Below are positions 23,401-36,033 of a stretch of 64,000 bases of DNA, piece by piece. Below the pieces are notes generated by a model that saw nothing but the letters and a program-made list of their open reading frames with translations, ran no database searches and was not told where the DNA came from. The position numbers and the translations under genes were made by a program. This stretch comes from Neopestalotiopsis rosae. Its lineage: Eukaryota > Ascomycota > Sordariomycetes > Amphisphaeriales > Sporocadaceae. Positions within the stretch are counted from its first letter, which is position 1. Each line of letters starts with the position of its first letter. Location of the stretch: assembly GCA_023078685.1 (NCBI GenBank), contig JALGAS010000013.1, positions 5,001 to 69,000 on the forward strand, written 5' to 3'.

Positions 23401-24547
23401 CTCGCGGTACTCCTCTGCCCGGGGACTTCTTTCCTAGTGAACACGGGCACGATACCTTGCGAGTTCTCGACCATGTAGGGCGGGATATACTGGGCGTCTC
23501 CTGTTTCCTCGACATTGTCTCTGTTTGCGCCGATAAACTTGATGTGGTCGTTGATGGAGTGAGACACGGAGCGTTTTCTACTCTTGTTTGAGGTGACGTG
23601 CGATGCGAAAGAAGGATTTTCGACCCTAACTTGCGCGGGTCCTCCTGAAAGACTAACGGCGCGGGGAAAATCGGATAATTCAGGGCTTGTTGAACGTGAG
23701 GACGAGTCCTCGATCACAATGAAATTCGCTTCTCGCGAAATCGATCTTGTCTTCGTTGGGATAGTCAGGTCGATTGTTTCAGGAGGGTTACTATTGTGAC
23801 CAGGTTCTGACTTGACCAGCCTGTTGCGAGCGTTTGCTGTTTGGGATTTTGGCTTCTTGCCGTTGTGTACTCGATTGTCATCGGTATCTGATGGCAGTTC
23901 GTAAGGATCTTGTTTGCCGCCCTTGCTCTTGCTCACGGGTCGCCGGCTTGTTTTTATAGCAACATATTGAGATTGACCGCTTCTTGGCAAAACATTGTCA
24001 AGTGGAGATGATCTGGGTTGAGATGAACTTAGTCCGGAAGACCGAGGCGGAAACGATGACCTGTGTGCTAAAGCTTGTGACAGTCCTGGTAGGATCGGAC
24101 GGATTTTTTTGACTGCGGGGGTCTGACTGGGTCGTGATGGTGTAGTTGTCACGTCATTCTGAAGAAGCTGTCAGCTAAGTGATATGAGTAAAGTGAATTT
24201 GATCTTACATGAGAAGTGGTAGATGTGATGTTACTGGATCCGCTTGGGGCTAGGACAAGCTTGAGCACTTCTCCTTGCTGAATGATGTCGACTCCATCGT
24301 CCAAGTCCACGGCGCAGTTCTTCTCGTCGAATATCCCGCCAGCCACTGGCTTCCTAGAGCATTCTGGATGTTCCTTTGAGTACCTTAGCAATGCAGCATT
24401 GGCCAGATCGGCAAAAGTCGAGTCTTCGTCCAACCGCAGCCTAAAAGCATTCAATGGCTCTATTGTCTTGTCCTTCAGAGCACCGGGTGATAGGATTTCT
24501 ACCCTAACGGAAATAAACCTAGGCTTGCCTTTGGTGACAGCCGCCAT
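20461..24547 (-). CDS. large disordered protein with small N-terminal domain, unknown
   Basis: I joined three exons on the minus strand: 24547-24209, 24158-23114 and 23054-20461, giving 1325 aa. Introns are 50 bp (GTAAGA..CAG, phase 0) and 59 bp (GTAGGT..CAG, phase 1). Residues 5-105 look like a compact domain with alternating hydrophobic strands (FISVRVEIL ... LDDGVDIIQQGEVLKLVLAP), possibly a ubiquitin-like or beta-grasp fold. The rest is low-complexity Ser/Thr/Pro/Lys with many basic KKRKK clusters that suggest nuclear location. One conserved-looking patch (PFRRWFTEYETNFVPHLGF, then GPFEGLIRSGPRKGQYLSG) lies near residue 600. I do not recognise the family. The protein could act in chromatin or DNA repair as a scaffold, but that is speculation. 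Confidence 0.7.
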
Positions 24548-26418
24548 GATTTCAGACTTCCAAGAGTGTATGCCTCTGTAAGAAGTTCCTCGTTTTCGAG
24601 TTCAGTCCAGTGGAACTGGCGTCAATACGCCAAAGCGAGAGGATCGGCAGACGACAAGATGCGGAAGTTGTTGGTGAACTCTGCCAGGTACAGATTTCAA
24701 GGCAAGAGATCATGGCATATCAAGGTGCCCAGTCGTTCGAAGAGCCGTGGCAGACAAAGTTTTAAATGAATAGAAAGAATCGAAAGGTGAAGCTGTCTCG
24801 AGGACTGAAAGTATCGGGGAAAGAAATTGTGGATCACTTTGGAGTGTATCTTCAACACATTTTCCGTACTTGTACTAAGAGGAAGGGCTCGTCGACTTGA
24901 AACACTTTACAAGTGCCACTTGAATAGAATAATTGTTGATGCCGACATCACAGCAGCTGGACAGCTGAAGTCTGAAACAAGTTGATGCGATTGAAATGCG
25001 GTGGTTGTGTTGATCCGTATGTGCAGAGTGAAGTAGTCTGATTGTTGCAAGAAGCTACAATGCTGCTGAATCTGGGCAAGCACCAACGATGAACCTTCTA
25101 GCTCACTTCGTCGGCTAGATTGTCGATTTTGCACAGCAATCCTGCTGTCTCCTTCACGATTGTTCTACAAAGTTTTGCAAGAGAGTGTCGCTGAATAGTT
25201 TCATCTCGGCCAAACCTCTGACTTCCGAGTCTTCCAAGGTACCCACACGCAATTGGGTTGGGACGCGCTTTCTGCGATAATAGCGCGACTGCCGATTACT
25301 AGCGCGTTTTTTCCCATTAAGATGTTTAATTGACGGGGCGAGGTAAAAAGAAAATATCCTCGATGCCGTAATTTGTTGCCCCGGAGCCAGCGTACTGTGC
25401 GGGAGTGTGACTGAGAGGTTGGCTCATTGCAAACACTTACAAACTGTATCTCTTGGAATTGCTTTTTTGGGCCAGTCCTTGGCACTTTGAACGAATGAGA
25501 TCTCAGACCACCCCAGCATTTACATCCTTGCTTGATCTTTCGGACCATCGCTCGCTGCACGCCCCCAAGGGCGCTTGCACTGATGCAAACCACGGAGCAA
25601 GGTGCATGCTCGTGATCTATCATTCTGGTGATAGATATTGTAGCAAGTTTACGAGGTCTCTCGACCGTTGAATATTGACAGTTTGAGTGAAAGCTTGATA
25701 TCGAAGGGGCCCGCCGTCATCAATGCACAGAGAAAGAGAACGCCCAGCCTCCCACAGATAGGGTCCATATCAAGGGTCATTGCAGCTTGCAGGGCAGTTG
25801 CGTGTGCCATGTATCTGAGCGGCCTTACAAAGAGGCAGGCATTGCTCATCGCTATGGACTAAAATGCTTGCGTCTATTGTGCCTACTGTGCCACAATCCT
25901 TGACAGCCGAGCCCATCGTTTGTCAAAACCTTTACAACAATTGAGCAGAGATAGTGTACTCTTTAGATGGCCAATGTTCAATTCAGGGCAATATGCTCGT
26001 GTCATGGGGCCAGGCTTCATGTCACAATCAAATTACATTCAGAACACTTACGACTAGGTGTTTGCGAAATATTGATTGGTCTCATCTACTGTCTAGCTTC
26101 TATGCCTATATTTTGTTTATCGCCACTCCCCCTTTTGTGAATGAATTCTGATAACGGAAACCACGTATACTGCTACCGTGTCCGAGAGCATCGTTTGTTT
26201 GTCTTGACTGACAGGCAAAATTGCAAATGCCTAGAGCTGATCATCAAGGAATGTGGCCGTGGCTGCCACAGATCATTGACACGATGGTGTAGATTACCAT
26301 CGCAAGTCTCATGCTCACTTAAAAGCAAGGTGAGATGAACACGACATGGAGGCGTCTCTCCAGCGAACGTACGTCAGGGCTCCTTGCTTTGTGAACCATT
26401 CAACATGTGAGGACGTCT
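24548..26418. other. intergenic region, promoter of the large unknown gene
   Basis: About 1.9 kb between the start of the large unknown minus-strand gene and the 3' end of the desaturase. Short frames on both strands (for example 25201-25623 minus) have no supporting features. Nothing specific is seen. Confidence 0.5.
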
Positions 26419-27911
26419 TCACGAAGACATCTTGACAGGCTTCGTACCAAGACCGTTCCTGTTGCGGAAGAACAGCACACCCTTGCCTTCACCCTCAGCA
26501 TCCTTGCTGGGTTCAACCCATTGGCACCATCGTGCGCTGCGCCACATAGCCTGAATGAATCCCAGAGAACCATTCTTGGTATCAGCTCGGTAGTGACGGC
26601 CCATGACCTTCTTGATAGCCTCTGTGGCCTCATCGGCATTGTAAAAGGGGATTGTCGAGACGTAGTGGTGGAGCACGTGAGTCTCAATGATGCCGTGGAG
26701 TAGCTGACGACCGATGAAACCGAATTCGCGATCAATTGTGGCGGCAGCGCCACGAACGTAGGTCCACGATTCGGGGGTGTAGTGAGGAAGTGTGGGATCA
26801 GTGTGCTGAAGGAAGGTAATAGCCACTATCACGAACCTGAATTAGCAAGATTGTATACATGATTGATTCCATCTGGATGTTACTCACCGAGCCAGTGGTT
26901 GACCCAAAGGTATGGCATAAAGTACCAAACAAGCATGTTGTTCGTGCCAAAGGTCTTGCACAGATAAACAAGCGCACTGATCGTGATGGCCAGACCAATG
27001 TCGCTCAGCACAATGAGTTTGGCATCCTTGGCTTCGAAGAGAGGGCTAGCCGGATTGAAGTGGTTGACACCATCGAGGAAACCGTTCTTCTTGCCCTTGC
27101 CTCGGCCTTCTCTCTGGCGCTCGTGGAAGTTGTGGCCAGTGACGTTGGCCATAAGGTAGTTGGGCCAACCAATCAGTTGCTGGCCGATGAGATGAAGCAG
27201 AGTCACGATGGGAGTCTCTTCACCGAGTTCTCCAAGCTCATGAACCAGCCTACCAAGTCTGCTAGCCTGCTGTTCACGGGTGCGCGGGACGAAAACCATG
27301 TCTCGCTCCATGTTGCCGGTTGCCTTGTGGTGCTTGCCGTGGGAGATCTTCCAGCTGAAGTAAGGAACGAGGAGGGCCGAGTGAAGAACCCAGCCAACAG
27401 TGTCATTGAGAACCTTTGAGGTGCTGAACGATTGGTGTCCACATTCGTGAGCCAGCACCCAGATGCCAGTGGCAAAGAGTCCCTGCATGATGCCATACAG
27501 CCCCCAAAGAGCTGCTCGGATGGGAGTCTGGGGAATGTTCTCGGCCGTCACGTAGTTGTGGAAAACGTAGAAAGTGGTACCAAGGAGAACAATGTCGCGG
27601 AAGACGTAGTAGAGACCCTTAACGGCTGAACGCTCGAAACAGTGCTTGGGGATAGCATCGTGGATGTCCTTGATGGTGTAATCAGGGATGGCGAACTCGT
27701 TTCCATATGTATCCAGGAGCTTTCCGTACGAAGCCTTCTCGCCAATGGAGGCCATGGAAGACAGCGAGGTCGAGGACGCGGAATGTCTTGGCGAGTCTAC
27801 GGGAGACGCAATGGCGGTTGATGGAGAGGACACATCAGACTCGACTGTAGTCGATGTAATGGTCCGGCGAAGGGCCGGGTTCTGCCTTGGGGCAGTAGCA
27901 GTAGAGGCCAT
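26419..27911 (-). CDS. FAD2: delta-12 (oleate) fatty acid desaturase
   Basis: Two exons, 27911-26888 and 26825-26419, encode 476 aa. The 62-bp intron (GTGAGT..TAG, phase 1) falls inside the membrane segment NHWL/VAITFLQH. The start is the ATG at 27911; the frame is open further upstream, but MASTATAPRQN matches the usual fungal N-terminus. All three His boxes that bind the di-iron centre are present: HECGH, HGKHH and HVLHH. Hydrophobic pairs lie before the first box and at LSDIGLAITISALVYL. This membrane enzyme of the ER converts oleate to linoleate. Delta-12 rather than omega-3 specificity is inferred from overall resemblance, as the two families are close. Regulation is not evident from the promoter. 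Confidence 0.93.
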
Positions 27912-30794
27912 GATCAATCTTTGTTTCGGCGGAAAAGAATTGAATGGATTGGTTCTTTCGGAAAAGAAGTTCAGCACAACGGCCTATTCCAATAGAAAAG
28001 AGGATGTGGCCGAGCGTTTTCAATAAACGGTAGCCGTTTTCTATCAGACCAAGAGAGAGGAGGGAAAAATTGGCGGTAGGGCAAGTGACAATTTTAGAAA
28101 AAATAAGCACAAATACTTCCTAGACCGAGGTTGCACGGTCGCGAAAGATCTTGTGAAAATTTCTGGGGTTCGACAAATGCCACTGTCGCACGTTACTTTG
28201 GTTTTTGTTGGGAGCGACTCGAATTGAGACTTGGCGGAATGAGCTCGGGATCGACCGACAGGCTCTACCCAGAACAACAAGGTGCAACCACGGAGGGGTG
28301 AGACTCTCCTATTGTACCAAAATGTAAAATACACAAATGAAGAGAATAGAACACATTTGAGTCACCAACAGATGAGAGAGGATTATTATATACTTCTTTT
28401 ATATTAAGCTAGTATCAAAACTGGTGAATCTCAAAGCCCCTCCTCCCTTGAATTTGCCTATCAAGGGCGGGAACTATGGCTGAATCGTGTAGCAGTGCTT
28501 CTCGCCGCCGGACGGGCGAGCCGACCAATGAGGTCGTGTGATAATCACTCATGCTGGCGGTATGGTTCAAAGGCCGATCTTTAACTGGGAGCGACAAGGA
28601 AAGAAAAAAATTCGTCTCCTGTTGTGTGGAATCTGGGGGCAACTTGGCAACCCAGCCAGCAAAACCCAGCAGCGAACGGCCCAGCCTGGACGATTGACTT
28701 AATGGAATTTGGAGCTACGACTGCAGATCCGCGGCGTCAAACAATTCATCAGGAACACCATGCAAATGCTGCCGCCAGGGACCACATGAGATAGGGGTCT
28801 TAAACAGGGATGCCCCGCTACAAGCAGCTCTGAAACCCAGCATCAAATTGACCAGTCACAGGAAGGGCAGCGTCAAACTTTCCCAGAGTCCATGATGTTC
28901 ACACTTTGCTTCCCCTCAAAAGATCGGTATATCGTGGCATGGAAATTGTACCTTTTCTTAGTTGGTAGGTCAGCAATACTTGCACGGCACCAGTCAATCG
29001 AGCAGCTCACAATCTGGATATCTATATACTTATGTCCGACAGCTATACAATTGTACTCTGTACCAGACAGTCTCTGCGTTATGTGTCTACAGTGTACACA
29101 TACTTCGTACAAAATTTTCGTGGAAAGCACTCGGGCTATCCGTATTGTCTTACTGGCTGGCTGGCCTGACTGTGCAGCTCCAGTGGTTCTCACCGCCTTC
29201 AAGCACAGGTTAAGAGGCGCTGAACTTTCAAGGAGGAGCTGCCTTCAACCAGTAGCTTTGGTATGCACCCCACCATAGCCCAGACAATGTTCGATCTGAG
29301 ATCAAAAGATGCTTCCTACCAACCAGCGAGCAATAATGATCGTCTGTATCATGTCTCTCCCATCCCATCAACACATGACATTGGACTTCATGCTTTAGAC
29401 ATTGAAATGTATATGTGGGTGAACCGTGTGTCACTTTGAGCTAGTACTATGGCCGTTACAAACATCATTGATCTCGACGTCCTTTGAACGTGCAATATTG
29501 GATCTACCAGCAAATCACCATCATATAGACAGGCGTTCGTCTGACGCTTCGGGTGCATGTCTGGCAACCAGCGTTCTGCAATTGGTTGCAAATTAAACGT
29601 ACGCTACAGAACTGTACAGAATGCGCACTTTTTCATGTGATCGTACATACAGCCTGCCTAGGCAAACCCAACCAGCCGGCGATGGTTATCTTCGAAATCA
29701 ATTTGATCAGTCTCGGTTTCCGCCTCAAGTTACAAAATACATGTTTGTGTACACACTGCTGCAGCAGAATATATGCATGTTGACATGTATCCCAGCGCTG
29801 TCAGCTGCTTCTCTCGGGATTCCAAAAACATTTTACGGGGTTTCTCTTTTCTGTTGGGGGACCTGCAGCTGCTAGCTGCTGCAGAAGGTTGTTCAGCTAC
29901 CTCTGATCCAGTGCAAATCCCTAGCTCTGTCCTTGTTCTGCCGAACCGAGAGAAAAAATGTTGAGATGCTACATCCCTGTCTCCCGCTTTGTGACCCACC
30001 GACCGAGCTTTTTGCACCGCTATTCCATACTAGTCCTTGGGCTCCGCTTGCCTCCGCCACTGCTAAACCACGTGTGGAAAGGTCGCGGGGAGGAAGATTT
30101 GGATGTGAAAGTCCCCTCAAGCTTCCAGAAGGCAGAAGGGTCGTGGCTAGATGGAGTTGTTTTTGGGATGTTCATTGCTGTCCACAGTGACAGATTGTGG
30201 CGAAGAGCGCCGCCATTTCATTTTTGATTATCGTGTAACACACAACGAACTTCTCTGACGATGGGCTCCTGATTGCATTTGGGGAGGCGGGACAGTTTGC
30301 TTCTAACCTAGAACTCTGTAAGTCAATATGCGCAAGGGGCGAGAGTGCATCGGTCTTCCTTTTCAACGAAGATCATTCGGCACTTTCAAATAATATTGCT
30401 TGCTACTGACTTGACCAACTAGAGGGCTGAGGGTTAACATACCCATTATCACTCGGCAGGTCCATTGAAATCCTACTCACTACTGTTAAGCCTATTCGTT
30501 TGTGCGAAGTTAATATAGAGTACAGAGTATGCGCTGTCGCCAAGTCTTGCCCAGCTGTTGCGTAGCACTTTGACATGTGATCAGAGGCTGAATGCTTCAG
30601 CAGAGTAGGTTGACATTATTGTGGGACCGTAGGTTAACGAATACTGTAGTATGTATACCTACTCTCCGACCGCAACCCGTCATATTGTGTTTATTTTTCC
30701 CAGCAAGCATCGAGACCGTACTTTGCTTGACCTTTGATTTTGGAGCATACGATAGAATTGGTGGGTGGATAGGATCTCAACTATGTGTGTTCGA
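27912..30794. other. 2.9-kb intergenic region upstream of desaturase
   Basis: This region holds the promoter and leader of the desaturase (27.9-28.4 kb) and the 3' flank of the minus-strand gene ending at 30795. A CCAAT box lies near 28524. Short frames are scattered on both strands without features that support a gene. Confidence 0.5.
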
Positions 30795-33381
30795 CTACCT
30801 GGTCTGGTTTAAGGTAGACATGAATTCTTTCATCTTTTCAATATCTGTGACCAATCCAGCAAGGACCTTGGCGAGCTCCTCAATCTTGCCTCCACAGCTT
30901 TCAACGTCCATGTCTTCTCGCGGTGCTTCTCCCAGCAATTTGCTCTTCTTTCGCTTCTTAGCACGCTGCGCAAGGTCGTCGGGTGGTTGCTGTGGAACCG
31001 CCGTCTCATTGATACACCGCGTCTTCCGTTTTTTGGACGGACCTTGGGATCCGTGCGGCATGACTTCAGCCATAGGGCTGGTCAGTGGCTGACGTTGGGA
31101 TCCTTCCAAGGTCTCCTTGTCTTTTGCATTTTCGTCGGCGTCAACTGTATCGTTCTTTCCTTTGTTTGTAAGAGTAGGCGATTTGACTTGCTCTGCGCGA
31201 TGAGGCCTCGTATGAGGACTTGGCGGCTGCACACTTTGCTTCCCCCTGGACTTGGCACGGTTTCTCTTCCGCTTCTCCTTTCTTGCACTGCGAGAATTTG
31301 TCTCATTGATTTGTGCTCTCTGTCCGCGAGGAGCTTGAGTCGATGAGATTGGCGTCGTGACGATACGCTTGCCTTCGCCAGATCTCGGTATATCGTCGTC
31401 GGAGGTAGCGGGGCTGCCTGTCTCATCGTTTTGGATGAGATCAGCTGTTGCAAGAAGCGTGTTAGCATGAGCGTCAGGGCCTTTTCTTACTGTCAAAGAC
31501 CACTCGCGCGCATAAGGTGAGAAAATGCAAATCGTACAGTTCGAATCACAATCAGAATCATCGTGATTGTCTTTCTGGACAGCCGGCTCGTATCTTGAAA
31601 TAGCTGTTGGGGCTCGATCACGGATAGTAAGAGATTGCGAAAGTGTCCTGCTTGTGTTGGGCGCTACCTCTTTTCCCGTTTGAGCAACATTGCTTAGACC
31701 AGGCTTCTTCAACATAGTCTGGGGAATGAGATGTGAGGGCCTCAATGGGATATCGCCCCTGTTGACTTTCTGCTTGCGCAAGCGATAATCTGCGTTGGCC
31801 TGGCGCAATTCAGGGTGTGTGTGATCGCGCCTTCGCCTTTCCTGGTCCGTCATGTCCGGGCCTTGGCTGGCCTTGTCGTGATCCGTCGTTTGCAAAATCG
31901 GCAGCAACACCTTGATCTGCCCAATGTTGTCCTTTTTGAGATCTGTTCGTCGGTCATGTGCCTGAGGTTTTGGACTTGGGCGAGGTGTCTCTGACAATCC
32001 TAGTAATTGTACCAGTGGCTTTGGAGGGCAAGGAGTCGGTGATGGCGATAACGAAGGTGGAGTAGTGCATACCGCAGCAGCAGACTTTCTTGAGCTTATC
32101 ACAGAAGCTGGAGTATCGGACCGGAGGTGCGGCACTCTCTTGTCAGGAGTTTGCGAGAACGTTCCGAGCATTGGCGATCGAGGTTGGTCAAGTCGCCTCT
32201 CCTCATCTTTTTGGGTAGGACTTCCGAAAGATAGGCCAATTGGTTGGTCAGCGCGTCTGGCTATCAAAATCTCAATCAATTCTTGTTCGAACTCGTTGAG
32301 CCTCTTCTGCTCTTCTGGGTCCGCTGTTTTGATGCGCGTGTATGTCATCGATTGTGACGATGCCTGGTTCTCTTGTGTGCCGTCAGTTTCGTTATCGTCA
32401 CCATGCCCATACTCGCTCCCATTGCGCGAATCATACTCAATGGACGGAACAGCATTTGGATCCGGTGATGGTGATTTCTCCTTCACGTCCTCGGAAAAGT
32501 AATCCATCGCATCGTCATTCGTGGTATGGTCATCAGGCACCACAGACCATCTTTGCGTCTTGGAGTGCGGTTGATGGAGCTTCTTACGAAGCCTTTCCTT
32601 TATATCCAAGAACTCATTAGTGAAGATGAAGCTCTTCATATCGTGAGAACTGTCGATCCCAAGGATAGTCATGATATGTCCTTCGCCTCCGTTGCTTTCT
32701 TCGAACGGCTTCACAACTTTATAGCAAGCAACTTCAAGCTCGTAAAAAGACCACCACCACAAAAACTGGTGTCTCATAAGGTCTTTACCGTCTAGATGAA
32801 AATCTTGTTTTGGCATCTTCTTCAACATGGAGGCTTTGAAAGACGACCAAGACGAGAACAACCTCGGGCGCGGTTTGTTATCCACTTGACCCAAACCCGC
32901 AGACACTACTTGTCCCAGAACGGTTTGCCAAAACTCAGCATCTGGTGAGGGTTTCGTCAAATCGCAATCAAGCAGCAGGTCTCTATACTGATGCATGATT
33001 TCAAAAATCGGAGCAAAGCCGTCGTTTGCATTTGGTGCCTTGTTCCGGCCAGCTCCTGAGCTTCGTGATGACTTTGTTTCTTCATAGAGAATCTCGTCGT
33101 TATTATCAGAAGAAGTGGTCTTCTTATCTTTCGACCTTTGGATTGTTCTGTCGTCCCTCTTCAGGCGAAGTTCCATGTCCTACCAGCGTCAATGTGATGC
33201 CGCCATTTACATGCATATGCCAACTCACAGACTCGTCTGTCTCATCGTGTCGATCATTTTCGCGAAAATCATCATCTTGCTGTCGCATAGTCGAGGAAGA
33301 TGCCATCATTCGTGTACTGTTTCCATGTTTGCGACTCGGTAATAGCGAAACTGCTTTGATATTGGGTGACGAATGGGACAT
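30795..33381 (-). CDS. unknown 845-aa protein, basic and mostly disordered
   Basis: Two exons, 33381-33229 and 33179-30795, are proposed, joined across a 49-bp intron (GTGAGT..TAG, phase 0), giving 845 aa. Without the first exon the protein would start at the ATG at 33176 (793 aa). A folded-looking region lies at about 100-260 (FAPIFEIMHQYRDLLLDCDL, FWQTVLGQVVSAGLG, LMRHQFLWWWSFYELEVACYKV). The remainder is Ser/Pro/Arg-rich with Lys clusters near the C-terminus (KKRKTR, KKRKKSK) that suggest nuclear localisation. It ends in a short predicted helix (IEELAKVLAGLVTDIEKMKEFM). A CTICIF motif lies in the middle. I do not recognise the family and propose no function. Confidence 0.65.
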
Positions 33382-36033
33382 CGTGCTGGTTGTGATTCAC
33401 GATTTCCAGCAATGTTCTGATTTGAGACACGGAAACAGGGATTTTCAAGTGATAATTACAACTGACTACAAATTTGCAGCACAAGTTTTTTAGTTTTTAG
33501 TTTTTGGGGAGTATGCGCACAAATAGGAGAGTCGTAGTTGACCCTGACTGATAGACTTGCACTTCGGAAGGAGAGAGAATAAGTCACAGGTAAGCTGCGT
33601 GGGAGATGAATTTCGAATCCGTTGAGAGGGTGTTTGTGTGAGAGACTAGGGCACAGAAAGCAATTTTCTCATTGAGTGACACTGGAATACATGGGAGCCT
33701 TGAGACTGTTGGTCGAGAACGTCAAGACCAAAGGCTATCGTATTGTATTATTAGCTCCAGGGCTCGGCACGGGTATCTGTTGTCTATTACAGACTCACAA
33801 GAAAGAGACCTTGCACAGGTGCGCATTCGGGGTCGCATGTAAGTGATCAGTCTGAGAACCGATCGTTATTCTATGGACTATCGTTGCGTTTGCAATCGCA
33901 CCGAGCAAAGCTACAGCCGTACATCCTTGAGAACACCACGCACATATTATACCCAGTGCGCACTCACTGGTGCTGGTGGAGTCGATACCCAGTTGTGAAA
34001 GCAGAAGAACAATCGAAAGTGATGTTTGGCCGGTCCACTTCTTTCGATCGCCACACAGTGAAGGTCGCATATATTGTTGAAGAATTTTCGAAGAATTTGT
34101 ATCTGTCCGTATAAGTGACTTGTCCTATGTACACCTGCGAGTTTCGCGATGTTCTTTTTCCTCTTCGACCAAGGCTCTTATGAACGGCAAGCAGCATTTC
34201 CACCAAACGCGATGGATCAATATATGATACAATTGACCGAAGTAAGAATAGACCTGGCAATCACTTATTGCGCGCCTGTCTGGGTGCTGAGTTTTCACGC
34301 ACTGTGTAGGACCCGGCCAATGACCTCTTTTGATGATTGCTTTTCCTTATAGAAAGCAATCGCGACGCGACACATCGCGTTGGTCGGAGTTTCAGGCGAC
34401 GGTGTCTAGGCAGTCCTGACAATTCTTTTTGCTTGCTCCCCCAGTAAAATATGAGACTCTCGACACCGCCCCCCAACAGACATGGATACAAGCAATAGTC
34501 AAGGTACGAAGTAGTCGGCATTTGGATTGCAAACGACCTGAATGATGGAATTAATTGCCGATTCGTGGGAACTTGACTGAATGATGGATCGCGGGTATGA
34601 TGGCAAAGATTCTGCTGGTGCTCCTGCTTACACAACAATCTGGTCAATCCTTATGTATACTGGCATGAAGTTGATACCTTCTCTGCATGTTATAGTTATT
34701 TGCAATCATCTCAATTGCCAAGTGGAAGTGAGCCTCTGATGTCATTATTTAGAAATAATTCAATATCGATGAGTGTAAATTGCCGGAATGGCATTCTCTT
34801 CTTCGCTAGCATGTCCAAAGATACCTGAAGATATTGTTTTGTGACGACTCCGATTCATGCATCCACGTTAGTTTCATTGGAATACTACGATAGGTCTCAA
34901 GAACTATCATTTACTATTTTCCTGCATTGCGCAACGCAGCATATTATAAAAATAAACTCAAAATACGCTGGGACCGAGTCTGTGGTTGAAAGGGAACGTG
35001 TCTAGCAGTCCCAGAAACTTAAATGGCCGAATTCAGGAAAGAAGACTGAAGCTTGGGAGTGGCAAAGTGCTCAACTTGAAAAATGTTAGACAAGGACAAA
35101 TTCCACCTCCTATGAAGTTGATAGGATCTGATATTTGAGAATCATAAGAACATCTGCGGGTGAATACGCCTAAATGAATTGGCGTTGTCACACATCCAGC
35201 GTTGTGATTTACAGATCTTGACTGATGAGTGCGTGTTGAGCGGTTTTCTAGCAGCCAGCCTCGCTGATATATTTATAGTACGATCAAGGAGACACATCTT
35301 TATGCGGCACACCAAGATTGCAGAAAAGCCTGATATCTTCGTTGTGCTGCCTGAGATTGCGTATTGAGAACGTAGGGTTAAGCGGTATCTCATATCGTGT
35401 AGGTAATTATGATTATACGAGGCAAGCCCAAAGGATAGGGCTTGAGTGGCGGCTTCCACCTCGACGCGCATCGTAGATTACTCACAAGACTGACCGGAAT
35501 AACGTGGTCGAATATGCCTGCTCTAGGGGGAAGTGATTTTGGTTTTGGTCAGCGAACAACGAACGAGAAACAGGCATTAGTCTGCTGAAAGTGTTGAAAG
35601 GGAACATGACATTGAAGCTTGAAACTCAAGCAGTCGCATCATCCACATCTAATGCTTCAAATGCCTTTCACACGTCACAAGCCGTGGGCAGTTCATACCA
35701 TCAAGGGTGTGGTCGTTTGCAACTTCGTAGACGCCTTCCTCAGACTTCATTTTCTAGATGGAAACTTTCTGAAACTTTCTGAAAAGTCGACAACGCGCAA
35801 CACCAAAATCTGAGCGCCTCTGTGTTGAGCAGGCAACGAGCGGAACAGCTGCCACCTGATCAAATTCAGCGGCCACCTGTCCTCGATTTCTTTCTCTACT
35901 TAAGTAGGGTCATCTAACAAACGCCGTAGGTATTGTCATCCATCCCTTGAGTACAACTTGCTTCGGCAAATTTGTTCTGTTGGACCATTCAGTTATGTTA
36001 CCCTTGGCTGCAACCTAGCGACAATTTTGCAGC
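33382..36033. other. 2.7-kb intergenic region between divergent genes
   Basis: The region separates the unknown minus-strand gene from the paralogue A gene. It is moderately AT-rich in 34.7-35.1 kb. Short frames (for example 34261-34647 minus) carry no recognisable features. A short related string, GTTGAAAGGGAAC, occurs near 34985 and near 35595. Nothing else stands out. Confidence 0.45.

Noticed and set aside
26859..27419. 186-aa plus-strand ORF opposite the desaturase
   Set aside because: Antisense shadow of a confidently assigned gene.
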